This document shows positions 37,481-47,701 of a DNA stretch of 64,000 nt, one piece after another (position 1 is the first letter of the stretch; every line of letters starts with the position of its first letter). This DNA is from Pararhodobacter aggregans (GTDB lineage Bacteria; Pseudomonadota; Alphaproteobacteria; Rhodobacterales; Rhodobacteraceae). The stretch is taken from positions 372,001 to 436,000 of the forward strand of contig NZ_QDDR01000001.1 in NCBI RefSeq assembly GCF_003075525.1, given 5' to 3'. A program made the translations under genes and the position numbers. Under the pieces are notes generated by a model. It made no database searches, was not told where the DNA came from, and saw nothing but the letters and a program-made list of their open reading frames with translations.

Positions 37481-38770
37481 ATGATACGCACCACCGGCGA
37501 GGGGCGCCGTTTCCTCTTTCTGCAAGGCCCGCACGGACCGTTCTTTCGCGATCTGGGCGCCATGCTGCGCCGCACCGGGGCCGAGGTCCGGCGCATCGGT
37601 TTCAACCGCGGCGATCAGGCCTATTGGGGGCGGGAGGGCTATGTGCCCTATACCGGCACGCCCGAGGATTGGCCCGCCGCCATCGCCCGGGAATTCGCGG
37701 GGCAGGGGACCACGGACCTCGTGCTCTACGGCGACACCCGCTTCATCCATGCCGAAGCGGTGCGTCAGGCCCATGCCCACGGCATCACCGTCCATGTCTT
37801 CGAGGAAGGCTACCTGCGCCCCTGGTGGGTGACCTACGAGCGGGGCGGGGCCAACGGCCATTCGCGGCTGATGGAGCTGTCCATCCCGCAGATGCGCCAG
37901 GCGCTGGAGAATTGTGAGACCGACCTGATCGACGCCCCCGCGCATTGGGGCGACATGCGCCAGCACGTCTATTACGGCTTTGCCTATCACGCGCGGATCC
38001 TGTTGGCCAACGGCGCCTACAAGGGCTTCCGCCCGCACCGGGCGCTGAACGTGGTTCAGGAATTCCGCCTGCACCTGAACCGGCTGGTGATGATGCCCTT
38101 CCACGCCATCGAGCGGCGGCTGGCCACCTGGCGGGTGCGCACGGGCGGCTTCCCCTATCATCTGGCGCTTTTGCAGCTGGAACATGACGCGAGCTTCCAG
38201 CAGCACTCGCCCTTCCGCACGATGACCGAGTTTCTGGAGGTGGCGATCCGCGGCTTTGCCGAGGGCGCGCCGCGCCACCATCACCTCGTGTTCAAGGCCC
38301 ATCCGCTGGAGGACGGCCGCACGAAGCTGAAGGCCGATATCGCCCGCATCGCCGGGGCCTTGGGCGTGGCGGATCGCGTGCATTTCATCCGTGGCGGCAA
38401 GCTGGCGGGCCTGCTGAACCACGCGCGCTCGGCCGTGACCGTCAATTCCACCGCCGCGCAGCAGGTGCTGTGGCGGGGCATGCCGCTCAAGGTCTTCGGC
38501 GCCGCGGTCTATGACAAGCCGGAATTCGTCTCGACCCAGCCGCTGCCCGAGTTCTTCGCCCATCCGACCCGCCCCGACCTGCGCGCCTACCGCGACTACC
38601 GGCGATTCCTGCTGGAGACCTCGCAACTGCCGGGGGGCTTCTATTCCGCCGCCGGGCGGCGGCAGCTCCTGCGGCAGGTGGTCGACCTGATCCTCTCGCC
38701 CGAGGATCCCTATTCGGCGCTGATCGCCGGACGTGCGGCGCCACGGCAACACTTGCGGCTTGTGCCCTGA
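37481..38770 (+). CDS. kpsS: Capsule polysaccharide biosynthesis protein (KpsS-like)
   Basis: Probable beta-Kdo transferase acting on the lipid anchor of group 2-type capsules. 429 residues. Family features: opening FLFLQGPHGPFFRDLG, HVFEEGYLRPWWVTYE (about 110-125), then FKAHPLEDGR and the VNSTAAQQVLWRGMP segment near 330-345, which matches the nucleotide-binding end of capsule KpsS/KpsC proteins. Cytoplasmic, probably membrane-associated. It is followed by an export lipoprotein with its own promoter and a KpsC-like protein, but no kpsMTE transporter genes are in the window. The ATG follows a weak purine-rich SD (AGGCAGG). Confidence 0.85.
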   Translation: MIRTTGEGRRFLFLQGPHGPFFRDLGAMLRRTGAEVRRIGFNRGDQAYWGREGYVPYTGTPEDWPAAIAREFAGQGTTDLVLYGDTRFIHAEAVRQAHAHGITVHVFEEGYLRPWWVTYERGGANGHSRLMELSIPQMRQALENCETDLIDAPAHWGDMRQHVYYGFAYHARILLANGAYKGFRPHRALNVVQEFRLHLNRLVMMPFHAIERRLATWRVRTGGFPYHLALLQLEHDASFQQHSPFRTMTEFLEVAIRGFAEGAPRHHHLVFKAHPLEDGRTKLKADIARIAGALGVADRVHFIRGGKLAGLLNHARSAVTVNSTAAQQVLWRGMPLKVFGAAVYDKPEFVSTQPLPEFFAHPTRPDLRAYRDYRRFLLETSQLPGGFYSAAGRRQLLRQVVDLILSPEDPYSALIAGRAAPRQHLRLVP

Positions 38771-38836
38771 GCCGGGGCGGCACAAGATGCGGGAGGCCTC
38801 TGGCGGGGATCACCTGTATCTTGCCGGGCCCGGCCA

Positions 38837-38912
38837 GCCGTCAGACCTTTGGCCGTCAGACAGCCGCCCACGGCAATCCCCACTTGGAAATTCTGACGCT
38901 TCTGCGTATACT
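38837..38912 (+). promoter_or_regulatory. Promoter of the capsule export gene with upstream direct repeats
   Basis: TTGGAA (38884-38889), 17-base spacer, TATACT (38907-38912): one of the best sigma-70-type promoters in the window. Upstream are two perfect direct repeats GCCGTCAGAC (38837-38846 and 38852-38861), 15 bases apart, and a partial inverted copy TCTGACG at 38892-38898 in the spacer. The arrangement suggests a regulator binding over and next to the promoter. Confidence 0.6.
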
Positions 38913-38955
38913 TGCGTAAAAAACTTGAGGCAGATCCATTAAAGGAGCCCGAGCA

Positions 38956-40101
38956 GTGTTTGTCAGACCTTCCCGCCGCGTTCGCGCGCTGGCGCTCGGT
39001 GTCCTTGTTGCGGGAGTCGCGGCTTGCACCGCGCCACGTCCGGGCCCGACCATGAACGAGATCTTCGCAGGCTCGGTCCTGCGCGAGGGCGACAGCTATA
39101 TCGTCGCCGTCGGCGACCGGGTGAACCGGGCCGCGAACGTCCCGACCTCGCTGGGCTTCTCGGACGCGCTGCGCCACGCGCGGCTTCTGGGCGGCGACAC
39201 GATCCGCACCGGCGATACCGTCTCGGTGACCGTGTTCGAAAACGTGCCCGAGGGGCTGCTGACCTCGGCCGACACCCCCGGCGCCCGGCTGACCGAGCTT
39301 CAGGTCGACGATCAGGGCTATATCTTCGTCCCCTTCGCCGGCCGCGTCCGTGCCGCGGGCCAATCGCCCGAGGGGCTGCGCTCGGCCATCGCCGAACAGC
39401 TCGACCAGCAGACGCCCGACCCGCAGGTCTATGTCAGCCGCACCGGCGGCGACGGGGCCACGGTCAGTGTCGTCGGCCGGGTCGGCGCACAGGGCGTCTA
39501 TCCGATCGAGCGTCCGAACCGCCGCCTGACCGCCATGATCGCCACCGCGGGCGGCGTCAGCGTGCCAACCCAGACCGCCATGGTCACCGTGGCCCGCGGC
39601 TCGGTCATCGACCGGGTCTGGCTTGACGACCTCTTCCGCTATCCGCAGCTCGACATCGCCATGCGCGGCGGCGACCGGATCTTCGTCGAACAGGACCAGC
39701 GGCGCTTCACCGTCATGGGCGCGACCGGCAGCCAGGCGCTGATTACCTTCGACCAGCGCGAACTGACCGCGATCGAGGCTCTGGCCCAGGTCGGCGGGCT
39801 CGATGCCGCGCGGGCCGATCCGACCGGCGTCTTCGTGTTCCGCGACGAACCGGCCGAAGTGGCGCGCAACGTGCTGGGCATGCCCAACCTGCAGGGCGAC
39901 ACGCGCATCGTCTACGTGCTGGACCTGACCGCGCCGAACGGCATGTTCATGGCCCGCGACTTCCAGATCCGCGACGGCGATTCGATCTATGTGACCGAAG
40001 CCTCGGCCGTCCGCTGGAACCGCCAGATCGCCACGCTCACCGGCGCGCTCAGTGCCACCGGCTCGGCGATCACAGCCATCGACCGGGCGACCAGCCCTTG
40101 A
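38956..40101 (+). CDS. Outer-membrane polysaccharide export lipoprotein (Wza/KpsD type)
   Basis: Forms the outer-membrane channel for capsule export. 381 residues from a GTG at 38956 (AAGGAG upstream). Lipoprotein signal with lipobox VAAC (Cys24). The poly-export domain (about 90-180) has the motif GDTVSVTVFEN and DQGYIFVPFAGRVRAAG, followed by two SLBB-type domains (about 180-260 and 265-350). Lies between the KpsS-like and KpsC-like genes, with a strong promoter of its own and a 16-base gap to the KpsC-like gene. Confidence 0.9.
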   Translation: MFVRPSRRVRALALGVLVAGVAACTAPRPGPTMNEIFAGSVLREGDSYIVAVGDRVNRAANVPTSLGFSDALRHARLLGGDTIRTGDTVSVTVFENVPEGLLTSADTPGARLTELQVDDQGYIFVPFAGRVRAAGQSPEGLRSAIAEQLDQQTPDPQVYVSRTGGDGATVSVVGRVGAQGVYPIERPNRRLTAMIATAGGVSVPTQTAMVTVARGSVIDRVWLDDLFRYPQLDIAMRGGDRIFVEQDQRRFTVMGATGSQALITFDQRELTAIEALAQVGGLDAARADPTGVFVFRDEPAEVARNVLGMPNLQGDTRIVYVLDLTAPNGMFMARDFQIRDGDSIYVTEASAVRWNRQIATLTGALSATGSAITAIDRATSP

Positions 40102-40117
40102 CCGGGCGGGGCCCGCG

Positions 40118-42136
40118 ATGCCGGGTGACAGCCGTTCCCCGCGCCGCCTGATCGCCACCAGCGGCGGGTTCCTCGGCCCGGGCGCCACCGCGAGGCGCCT
40201 GCGCCGCATCCTGGAACTGGCCGTGGCCCGCCCGACGCTGGGCTGGCCCGGCGCGGAGGACGCGGTGATCGCCTGGGGCCATGCGCCCCGCGCCCGGCGG
40301 GCCGAGGCTTTGGCCGCCCGCACCGGCGCCCCCCTCTGGCGGATCGAGGATGCCTGGATCCGCTCACTGAGGCCCGGACGCGCCGGGGGCGGGCCGCCGA
40401 TGGGCCTGCTGCTCGACCGGCTGGGCATGCATTACGACCCGGCCCAGCCCTCGGAGCTTGAGGTCCTGCTGGCCACCCATGCGCTGGACGACGGGGCGCT
40501 GATCGCCCGGGCCCGGCTGGCGCTGGAGCGGCTGCGCGCGCTGCATCTGTCCAAATACAACACCCATGATCCGGGGCTGGAGCCGCCGCCGCCCGGCTAT
40601 GTGCTGGTGGTCGATCAGGTGCGCGGCGACGCCTCGCTGACCCATGGCGGGCTGGCGCGGCCCGAGCGGCGCTTCCGCGAGATGCTGGTCATGGCGCAGG
40701 AGGAGAACCCCGGTGCCCGCGTCCTGATCCGCGCCCATCCCGAAACTGCCTCGGGCGCGCGGCCGGGCTATTACGGCGCAGGGGATGCCACGGGGCGCGT
40801 CGCCTTCGTCGACGGGCCGCATTCGCCCTGGTCGCTGTTCGAAGGCGCGGTCGGGGTTTATACCGTCGCCTCCCAGATGGGGTTCGAGGCGATCCTGGCC
40901 GGTCACCGGCCCCGGGTCTTCGGCCAGCCCTTCTATGCTGGCTGGGGCCTGTCCGACGACGAAAACGCGCCGCCCCGCCGCCAGCGGCAGCTGACCCGGG
41001 TGCAGCTTTTCGCGCTGGCGATGCTGGTCTATCCGCTCTGGTACGACCCGCTCCGCGACCGGCTCTGCCCGTTCGAAGAGGTTCTGGACCAGATGGAGGC
41101 CCGCCTCACCGCCTTTCGTCAGGACCGCCATGGCCATGTCGCCCTCGGGATGCGGCGTTGGAAACGGGCGCATCTGCAGGATTTCTTCGGACGCGAGACG
41201 CCGGTGCGCTTCGGGGCGGAAGGGGCGACGCTGGCCTGGGCCTCGCAGGCGCCCGAGGATTTCGCGGGGCTCCGGGTCGAGGACGGTTTCCTGCGCTCGC
41301 GGGGCCTGGGCGCCGAACTGGTGCCGCCCCTATCACTGGCCGTCGATGACCTCGGCATCTACTACGATCCGACGCGCGAGAGCCGGTTGGAGCGGCTGAT
41401 CGCCGGGCCCCTGCCACCGGGAGGCGCCGCCCGGGCCGAGCGGCTGCGCCGGGTGATCCTGGCGGCGGGGGTGACCAAGTACAACCTCGGCCCCGGCCCG
41501 GACGCGGCGGCGGCGGTGGCGGCGCTCACGGCCGAGAGGCCGGGCGCACCGGTGATCCTGATCCCCGGGCAGGTCGAGGACGATGCCTCGATCCGGCTGG
41601 GGGCGGGGGAGGTCCGGAGCAACCGCGCGCTGATCCTCGCGGCCCGGGCGGCGCATCCCGGGGCGATCCTGCTCTACAAGCCGCACCCGGATGTGGAGGC
41701 GGGGTTGCGGCCGGGCAAGGTGGTGGAGCCGCCGGTCGATCTGGTGCTGAACGGGGTCGAGGCCGGGGCGGCGCTGGCGCTGGCCGACCGGGTCTGGACC
41801 ATGACCTCGGGTCTGGGGTTCGAGGCCCTGCTGCGCGGCATCCCGGTCACCACGCTGGGCGCGCCCTTCTACGCCGGCTGGGGCCTGACCGAGGATCTGG
41901 GGGAAGTGCCCGGGCGGCGGCTGGGCGTCTATCCGCGGCCCGATCTCGACCGGCTGACCCATGCGGCGCTGATCGCCTATCCGCGGTATCTGGACCCGGT
42001 GACGCGCGAGATCTGCCCGCCGGAACTGGCGGTCGAGCGGCTGGCCAGCGGCAGGACGGCGCGGGGGAGCTGGCGGCTCAGGCTGCTGGCGAAGCTGCAG
42101 GGAAGCGTGGCGAGCTACGCGCATTGGTGGCGGTGA
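40118..42136 (+). CDS. kpsC: Capsule polysaccharide biosynthesis protein (KpsC-like, two modules)
   Basis: Probable dual beta-Kdo transferase that builds the Kdo linker of the capsule lipid anchor. 672 residues from ATG 40118; the frame is open upstream into the export gene. It consists of two similar halves. Both contain a YNxxP-type segment (LHLSKYNTHDPG and VTKYNLGPGP), a VDQVRGDAS or PGQVEDDASI motif, and PFYAGWGL near the end of each module (about 271 and 585), a hallmark of KpsC. Last gene of the capsule group, followed by an inverted-repeat region. Confidence 0.88.
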   Translation: MPGDSRSPRRLIATSGGFLGPGATARRLRRILELAVARPTLGWPGAEDAVIAWGHAPRARRAEALAARTGAPLWRIEDAWIRSLRPGRAGGGPPMGLLLDRLGMHYDPAQPSELEVLLATHALDDGALIARARLALERLRALHLSKYNTHDPGLEPPPPGYVLVVDQVRGDASLTHGGLARPERRFREMLVMAQEENPGARVLIRAHPETASGARPGYYGAGDATGRVAFVDGPHSPWSLFEGAVGVYTVASQMGFEAILAGHRPRVFGQPFYAGWGLSDDENAPPRRQRQLTRVQLFALAMLVYPLWYDPLRDRLCPFEEVLDQMEARLTAFRQDRHGHVALGMRRWKRAHLQDFFGRETPVRFGAEGATLAWASQAPEDFAGLRVEDGFLRSRGLGAELVPPLSLAVDDLGIYYDPTRESRLERLIAGPLPPGGAARAERLRRVILAAGVTKYNLGPGPDAAAAVAALTAERPGAPVILIPGQVEDDASIRLGAGEVRSNRALILAARAAHPGAILLYKPHPDVEAGLRPGKVVEPPVDLVLNGVEAGAALALADRVWTMTSGLGFEALLRGIPVTTLGAPFYAGWGLTEDLGEVPGRRLGVYPRPDLDRLTHAALIAYPRYLDPVTREICPPELAVERLASGRTARGSWRLRLLAKLQGSVASYAHWWR

Positions 42137-42140
42137 GGGG

Positions 42141-42369
42141 GGCGATGGTGGGGTGAAACCCCAGCCCGCAGGCGCCGGGACGGTGCGTGCGAGCACGCAC
42201 CCTACGGGCGTCGGTAGCAGGGGCAGGCCGATTGTTGGCGGTGAGGGTGAGACCCCAAGAAGTGGCACTCTGCAGGGTGGGGTTTCACCCCGCCATCGCC
42301 CTCTCCGCGAAAGTTCCGGGTAAAGGTCCGTCTCCACCCCGTAGGGTGCGTGCTCGCACGCACCGTCCC
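42141..42369. repeat. Two interleaved long inverted repeats (REP-like region)
   Basis: The 280-base gap after kpsC has no gene. Repeat B is a perfect 32-base inverted pair (42177-42208 and 42338-42369), each arm itself near-palindromic around GGTGCGTGC-GA-GCACGCACC. Repeat A is a 23-base inverted pair (42141-42163 and 42278-42300) with one mismatch. The arms of A lie at positions that would allow a large cruciform with B. Similar GGTGCGTGC palindromes are, as far as I remember, common between genes in this group of bacteria. Perhaps a transcription end or a RAYT-type mobile remnant. Confidence 0.75.
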
Positions 42370-42386
42370 GCGCCCGCGCCAAGACA

Positions 42387-42410
42387 AAGGGGCGGCTCGC
42401 GCCGCCCCTT
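42387..42410 (-). terminator. Terminator of the acyl-CoA ligase gene
   Basis: 10-bp perfect stem AAGGGGCGGC (42387-42396) with 42401-42410, 4-base loop. On the minus strand it is followed by TTTGTCTT. It is 7 bases after the stop codon. Confidence 0.8.
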
Positions 42411-42416
42411 CCTCCG

Positions 42417-44060
<1,644 letters not shown>

Positions 44061-44153
44061 TCTCGGTCCTCCCTTTGGGTGTCCTATGCCTAAAGCCTGC
44101 GCCGGAACGGTCAAGCGGCCTAACGTAGCGTCACGGAGGCGTGTGACTTTGCG

Positions 44154-44648
44154 TCAGTGGCGGCGTGCTTCCTGCGGCAGGGAAAGCCAGTCATCGACAT
44201 GGGCGATGCAGGCCATCCGGGCCTCCAGACCCTGACTCCGGTCGCGGCAATCACCGTGCAGCGCCTCGCGCGCGGCGCGGATCTGGCCCGAGACGGGGAT
44301 CAGCGCCACCGCCGCCAGAATCACCGCAAGCGCGAGACAGCCGAGGATCGGCGCCTCGTGTCGCGGCAGCCGTGCGGCCGGGATCAGCAGCGGCAGGCCG
44401 GTCGCCAGGGCGGCCAGCAGCAGCAGCCACAGCGTCGGGGGACTCTCGAAGTCGATCAGCCCCAGAAACACCGCCAGCGCCGGCAGGCAGGCCAGGAAGG
44501 TGGTGACGTAGATCGCAAGCCAGACCGACCAGCGCAGCCTTTCCCGGCTGCCGCGATAGGGCGCCACCCGCATCGCCAGGGCCAGCCCCCCGGCGAGGCA
44601 CCCCGCCAGCGTCAGCCCGGCAAAGAGGAGAAAGGCCCCGATCAGCAT
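44154..44648 (-). CDS. Membrane protein of unknown function
   Basis: 164 residues from the ATG at 44648. Four hydrophobic segments (about 3-25, 42-62, 72-92, 100-120 ), then a soluble tail with two cysteines and DDWLSLPQEARRH at the end. No known family recognised. The frame is open further upstream but the sequence there is of non-coding type. It lies divergent from acetoacetyl-CoA synthetase with a 95-base gap, and the ligase gene is downstream on the same strand after 93 bases. Confidence 0.6.
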   Translation of the reverse strand: MLIGAFLLFAGLTLAGCLAGGLALAMRVAPYRGSRERLRWSVWLAIYVTTFLACLPALAVFLGLIDFESPPTLWLLLLAALATGLPLLIPAARLPRHEAPILGCLALAVILAAVALIPVSGQIRAAREALHGDCRDRSQGLEARMACIAHVDDWLSLPQEARRH

Positions 44649-44743
44649 CCTGCGCCGAGCGTGGCACAGGTCGGGCCCGCCGGGAAGCCGGGTCTTGATC
44701 CGCCGCCCGCTTCGGGCGACGAAGGGGCAACAGGGAGGACAGC

Positions 44744-46690
44744 ATGACCGAGGCACGGCCCATCCTCTGGGCGCCCACGCCCGAGCGCGCAGAGGCAACC
44801 CGCATGGCGGATTTCATCCGCTGGCTCAAGGCCGAACGCGGGCTTTCCTTCGCCGATTACAACGCGCTCTGGCGCTGGTCGGTCGGCGATCTGCCGGGCT
44901 TCTGGTCGGCGCTGGTCGACTACGCCGGGCTCGACATCCGGGGCCACGGCGCAGTTCTGGGGCGGCGCGAGATGCCCGGCGCCGAGTGGTTTCCGGGCGC
45001 CCGCTGCTCGCTGGCCGCGCAGGTGCTGGCCCATGCCGCGACCGATCCCGACGCGCCTGCGCTGATCGGGCTATCCGAGACCTTCGGCCGCCGCGAGCTG
45101 AGCTGGCGGGCGCTGGCGGCCGAGGTGGCGGCCAAGGCGGGCGGGCTTCGGGCGCTGGGCGTGGGGCAGGGGGACCGGGTGGTCGCCATCCTGCCCAACA
45201 CGACGGACTCGATGGTGGCGTTCCTTGCCGTCACCAGCCTGGGCGCGATCTGGTCGCAGGCCGCGCCTGACATGGGGCCGACCGCGGTGCTGGACCGTTT
45301 CCGCCAGATCGAGCCCAAGGTGCTGATCGCGCAGGACAGCTACACCCTGGCGGGCAAACCCATCGACCGCCGGGCGCAGATCGAGGGGATCGCCGCGGGC
45401 CTGCCCTCGCTCAGCGCGCGGCTGATGGTGCCGGGGCTGAACGGCCTTGCCCCCGGCTGGTCGGATTGGCGGGCGCTGGCGGGAGAGCCCGCGGCGCCGG
45501 TCCCCGTGCCTTTCGATCACCCGCTCTGGATCGTCTATTCCTCGGGCACCACGGGCAACCCCAAGCCCATCGTCCATGGCCATGGCGGCATCCTGGTCGA
45601 ATGCGCGAAATCGGCGCTGCACATGGATCTGCACCCGGGCGACCGCTATTGCTGGCTGACCTCCTCGGGCTGGATCATGTGGAACACCCAGTTCTTCGCG
45701 CTGATGAACGGCGCGGCGGTGGTGCTTTTCGACGTGGCGCCGGGCTATCCCGACCTGATGGCGCTGTGGCGCGCCGCGGCCGACGAGAGGCTGACGCATC
45801 TGGGCGCGGGGGCGGCCTTCTATCAATCCTGCCTCAAGGCCGGGATCGAGCCGAAAACGCTGGACCTCTCGGCGCTCAGGCACCTCGGCTCGACCGGCTC
45901 GCCCCTCTCGCCCGAGGGCTATGACTGGATCTATTCTGCGGTCAAATCCGACCTCTGGCTCGCGCCACTCTCCGGCGGGACCGACCTCTGCGGCGCTTTC
46001 GTCGGCGGCAATCCGATGTTGCCGGTCCGCGCGGGCGAGATGCAATGCCGCTTCCTCGGCAACGCGGTCCGGGCCTTCGACGAGGCGGGCAACGAGGTCT
46101 TCGATCAGGTGGGCGAGCTGGTCTGCACCGAGCCCTTGCCTGCCATGCCTTTGTATTTCTGGAACGATCCCGGCAACCGGCGCTATCTGGACAGCTATTT
46201 CGACACCTACCCGGGCGTCTGGCGCCACGGCGACTGGATCGAGATCACCGGGGACGGCGGCGCGGTGATCTATGGCCGTTCGGATGCGACGATCAACCGG
46301 CACGGGCTGAGGCTCGGCTCGTCCGAGATCTACCGGGTGGTCGAGGCGCTGGACGAGATCGCCGATTCGCTGGTCATCGATTGCGAATATCTGGGGCGGG
46401 CCAGTTTCATGCCGCTTTTTGTCGTCCCCGCCCCGGGCGTGGCGCTGGACGAGGCGCTGATGGACCGCATCCGCGCCCGGATCCGGGCCGAGGTCTCGCC
46501 CCGCTTCGTGCCCGATCTGATCGAGGCGGTGCCCGAGGTGCCGCGCACGCTGTCGGGCAAGAAGCTGGAGGTGCCGGTGAAGAAACTGTTCCTCGGCGGC
46601 GACCCGGCCCGGGTGGTCAACCGCGATTCCATGGCCAACCCGGACAGCTTCGACTGGTTTATCCGCTGGCACGAGACACGCGGGGCTTGA
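44744..46690 (+). CDS. aacS: Acetoacetyl-CoA synthetase
   Basis: Cytoplasmic ligase: acetoacetate + ATP + CoA to acetoacetyl-CoA. 648 residues, normal length. Key pieces: the family N-terminus (IRWLKAERGLSFADYNALWRW, outline: F-x-x-x-Y-x-x-L-W-x-W), VVAILPNTTDSMVAFLAV, the AMP-binding loop YSSGTTGNPKPIVHGHGG with Pro replacing the usual Gly after K, TSSGWIMWN, SGGTDLCGAFVGGNP and TINRHGLRLGSSEIY. SD GGGAGGA. It lets the cell use acetoacetate, for instance from ketone bodies or from the BKACE reaction encoded 1.7 kb further on. Followed by tRNA-Leu. Confidence 0.93.
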   Translation: MTEARPILWAPTPERAEATRMADFIRWLKAERGLSFADYNALWRWSVGDLPGFWSALVDYAGLDIRGHGAVLGRREMPGAEWFPGARCSLAAQVLAHAATDPDAPALIGLSETFGRRELSWRALAAEVAAKAGGLRALGVGQGDRVVAILPNTTDSMVAFLAVTSLGAIWSQAAPDMGPTAVLDRFRQIEPKVLIAQDSYTLAGKPIDRRAQIEGIAAGLPSLSARLMVPGLNGLAPGWSDWRALAGEPAAPVPVPFDHPLWIVYSSGTTGNPKPIVHGHGGILVECAKSALHMDLHPGDRYCWLTSSGWIMWNTQFFALMNGAAVVLFDVAPGYPDLMALWRAAADERLTHLGAGAAFYQSCLKAGIEPKTLDLSALRHLGSTGSPLSPEGYDWIYSAVKSDLWLAPLSGGTDLCGAFVGGNPMLPVRAGEMQCRFLGNAVRAFDEAGNEVFDQVGELVCTEPLPAMPLYFWNDPGNRRYLDSYFDTYPGVWRHGDWIEITGDGGAVIYGRSDATINRHGLRLGSSEIYRVVEALDEIADSLVIDCEYLGRASFMPLFVVPAPGVALDEALMDRIRARIRAEVSPRFVPDLIEAVPEVPRTLSGKKLEVPVKKLFLGGDPARVVNRDSMANPDSFDWFIRWHETRGA

Positions 46691-46723
46691 GCGCCCCGGC
46701 CCGCCTGCTATGAGGAGGGGCGG

Positions 46724-46809
46724 GGCCGCTTGCTGGAATGGTAGACAGACCGGACTTAAAATCCGTTGCCCGGATGGGCGTGAGGGTTCGAGTCCCTCAG
46801 CGGCTACCA
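46724..46809 (+). tRNA. tRNA-Leu (anticodon UAA)
   Basis: 86 bases including an encoded CCA end (46807-46809). Acceptor stem GGCCGCT pairs with AGCGGCT (one G-U pair), T arm GAGGG-TTCGAGT-CCCTC, long variable arm typical of class II tRNA, and anticodon loop CTTAAAA with TAA at its centre. The last 13 bases overlap the end of the CPBP gene on the opposite strand. Confidence 0.93.
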
Positions 46810-47627
46810 ATCCCCGCCTCGGGTCCGGGGACATCCCCGGGCAGCGCGCCCCGCCCGACATCCCGCATCAGCCAGAGCGCGTAAAGCCCGTTCGGCAGCA
46901 CCAGCGCCAGCGAAACCGCGATCTGCGCCAGCGGGTTCGGGTCGGCCAGCCAGCCGGGGGCACCCCCCTGCCGGAGCAGCGCATGGTCCAGCCCGAGAAC
47001 GCCGATGTTCCACAGCAAATGATAGAGCATCGGCAGCAGGATCGACCCGCTGCGCAGCCGCATCGCCAGCAGGACCAGCCCGGTCGAGACCGCGGCGAGG
47101 CTCTGGGCCAGCGCCAGCCCGTGCAGCCCCTCGGCCCAGCCGTTGCCCAGATGCACCGCGCCGAACATCAGGCTGGTCAGCCAGATCGCGGGCCAGGGCC
47201 GGAACCGCCGGCGTAGCGCCGGAAAGAGCAGCCCGCGGAACATCAGTTCCTCGGACAGCGCGACCCAGACCATCGCCGCCGCCAGCCCCAGGAACAGCGC
47301 GCCGGGCAGGCCGCCGAGCGCCACGATCCCCGCGCCGAGGGCCGCCAGATAGAGGAAGGGCAGCCAGAAGAGACGCAGCGAGCCGGGCCTCGGCATGCCG
47401 AGCGCGGTATCCGACCAGCGGAAAATTCCCAGACATGTCAGCAGGATCAGCGTGGCCAGCGCCTGCGGCAGGGGCGCCAGCAGCAGCCCGCCGGTCAGGA
47501 ACGGAAAGATATTGGCCAGCGTGGCCAGCGCCCAGAGCAGCAGCAGCGCCAGCGCGCCCTTCAGGCCCAGCGGGCGGCGCGGCCGCGTCGGGCCGCCGCC
47601 CCAGGGGGTCCGGTCCGGTCCGGTCAT
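46797..47627 (-). CDS. CPBP-family intramembrane metalloprotease
   Basis: 276 residues from ATG 47627, with about seven or eight membrane helices. The CAAX/ABI motifs are present: EELMFRG (motif 1, Glu-Glu-x3-Arg) and FGAVHLGN (motif 2 with His), followed by HLLWN (motif 3). Members are proteases in prenyl protein processing, bacteriocin immunity or membrane stress; the bacterial substrate is usually unknown. The open frame reaches further upstream but only with low-complexity sequence. Its stop codon is within the 3' end of tRNA-Leu. Confidence 0.83.
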   Translation of the reverse strand: MTGPDRTPWGGGPTRPRRPLGLKGALALLLLWALATLANIFPFLTGGLLLAPLPQALATLILLTCLGIFRWSDTALGMPRPGSLRLFWLPFLYLAALGAGIVALGGLPGALFLGLAAAMVWVALSEELMFRGLLFPALRRRFRPWPAIWLTSLMFGAVHLGNGWAEGLHGLALAQSLAAVSTGLVLLAMRLRSGSILLPMLYHLLWNIGVLGLDHALLRQGGAPGWLADPNPLAQIAVSLALVLPNGLYALWLMRDVGRGALPGDVPGPEAGIGSR

Positions 47628-47701
47628 CACTCGGCGGGCTCGGCAATGTGGGGCATGGGCAGACCTCGGATCCGGCGGGCCATCCTGCGGCGGGTGGCGG
47701 C

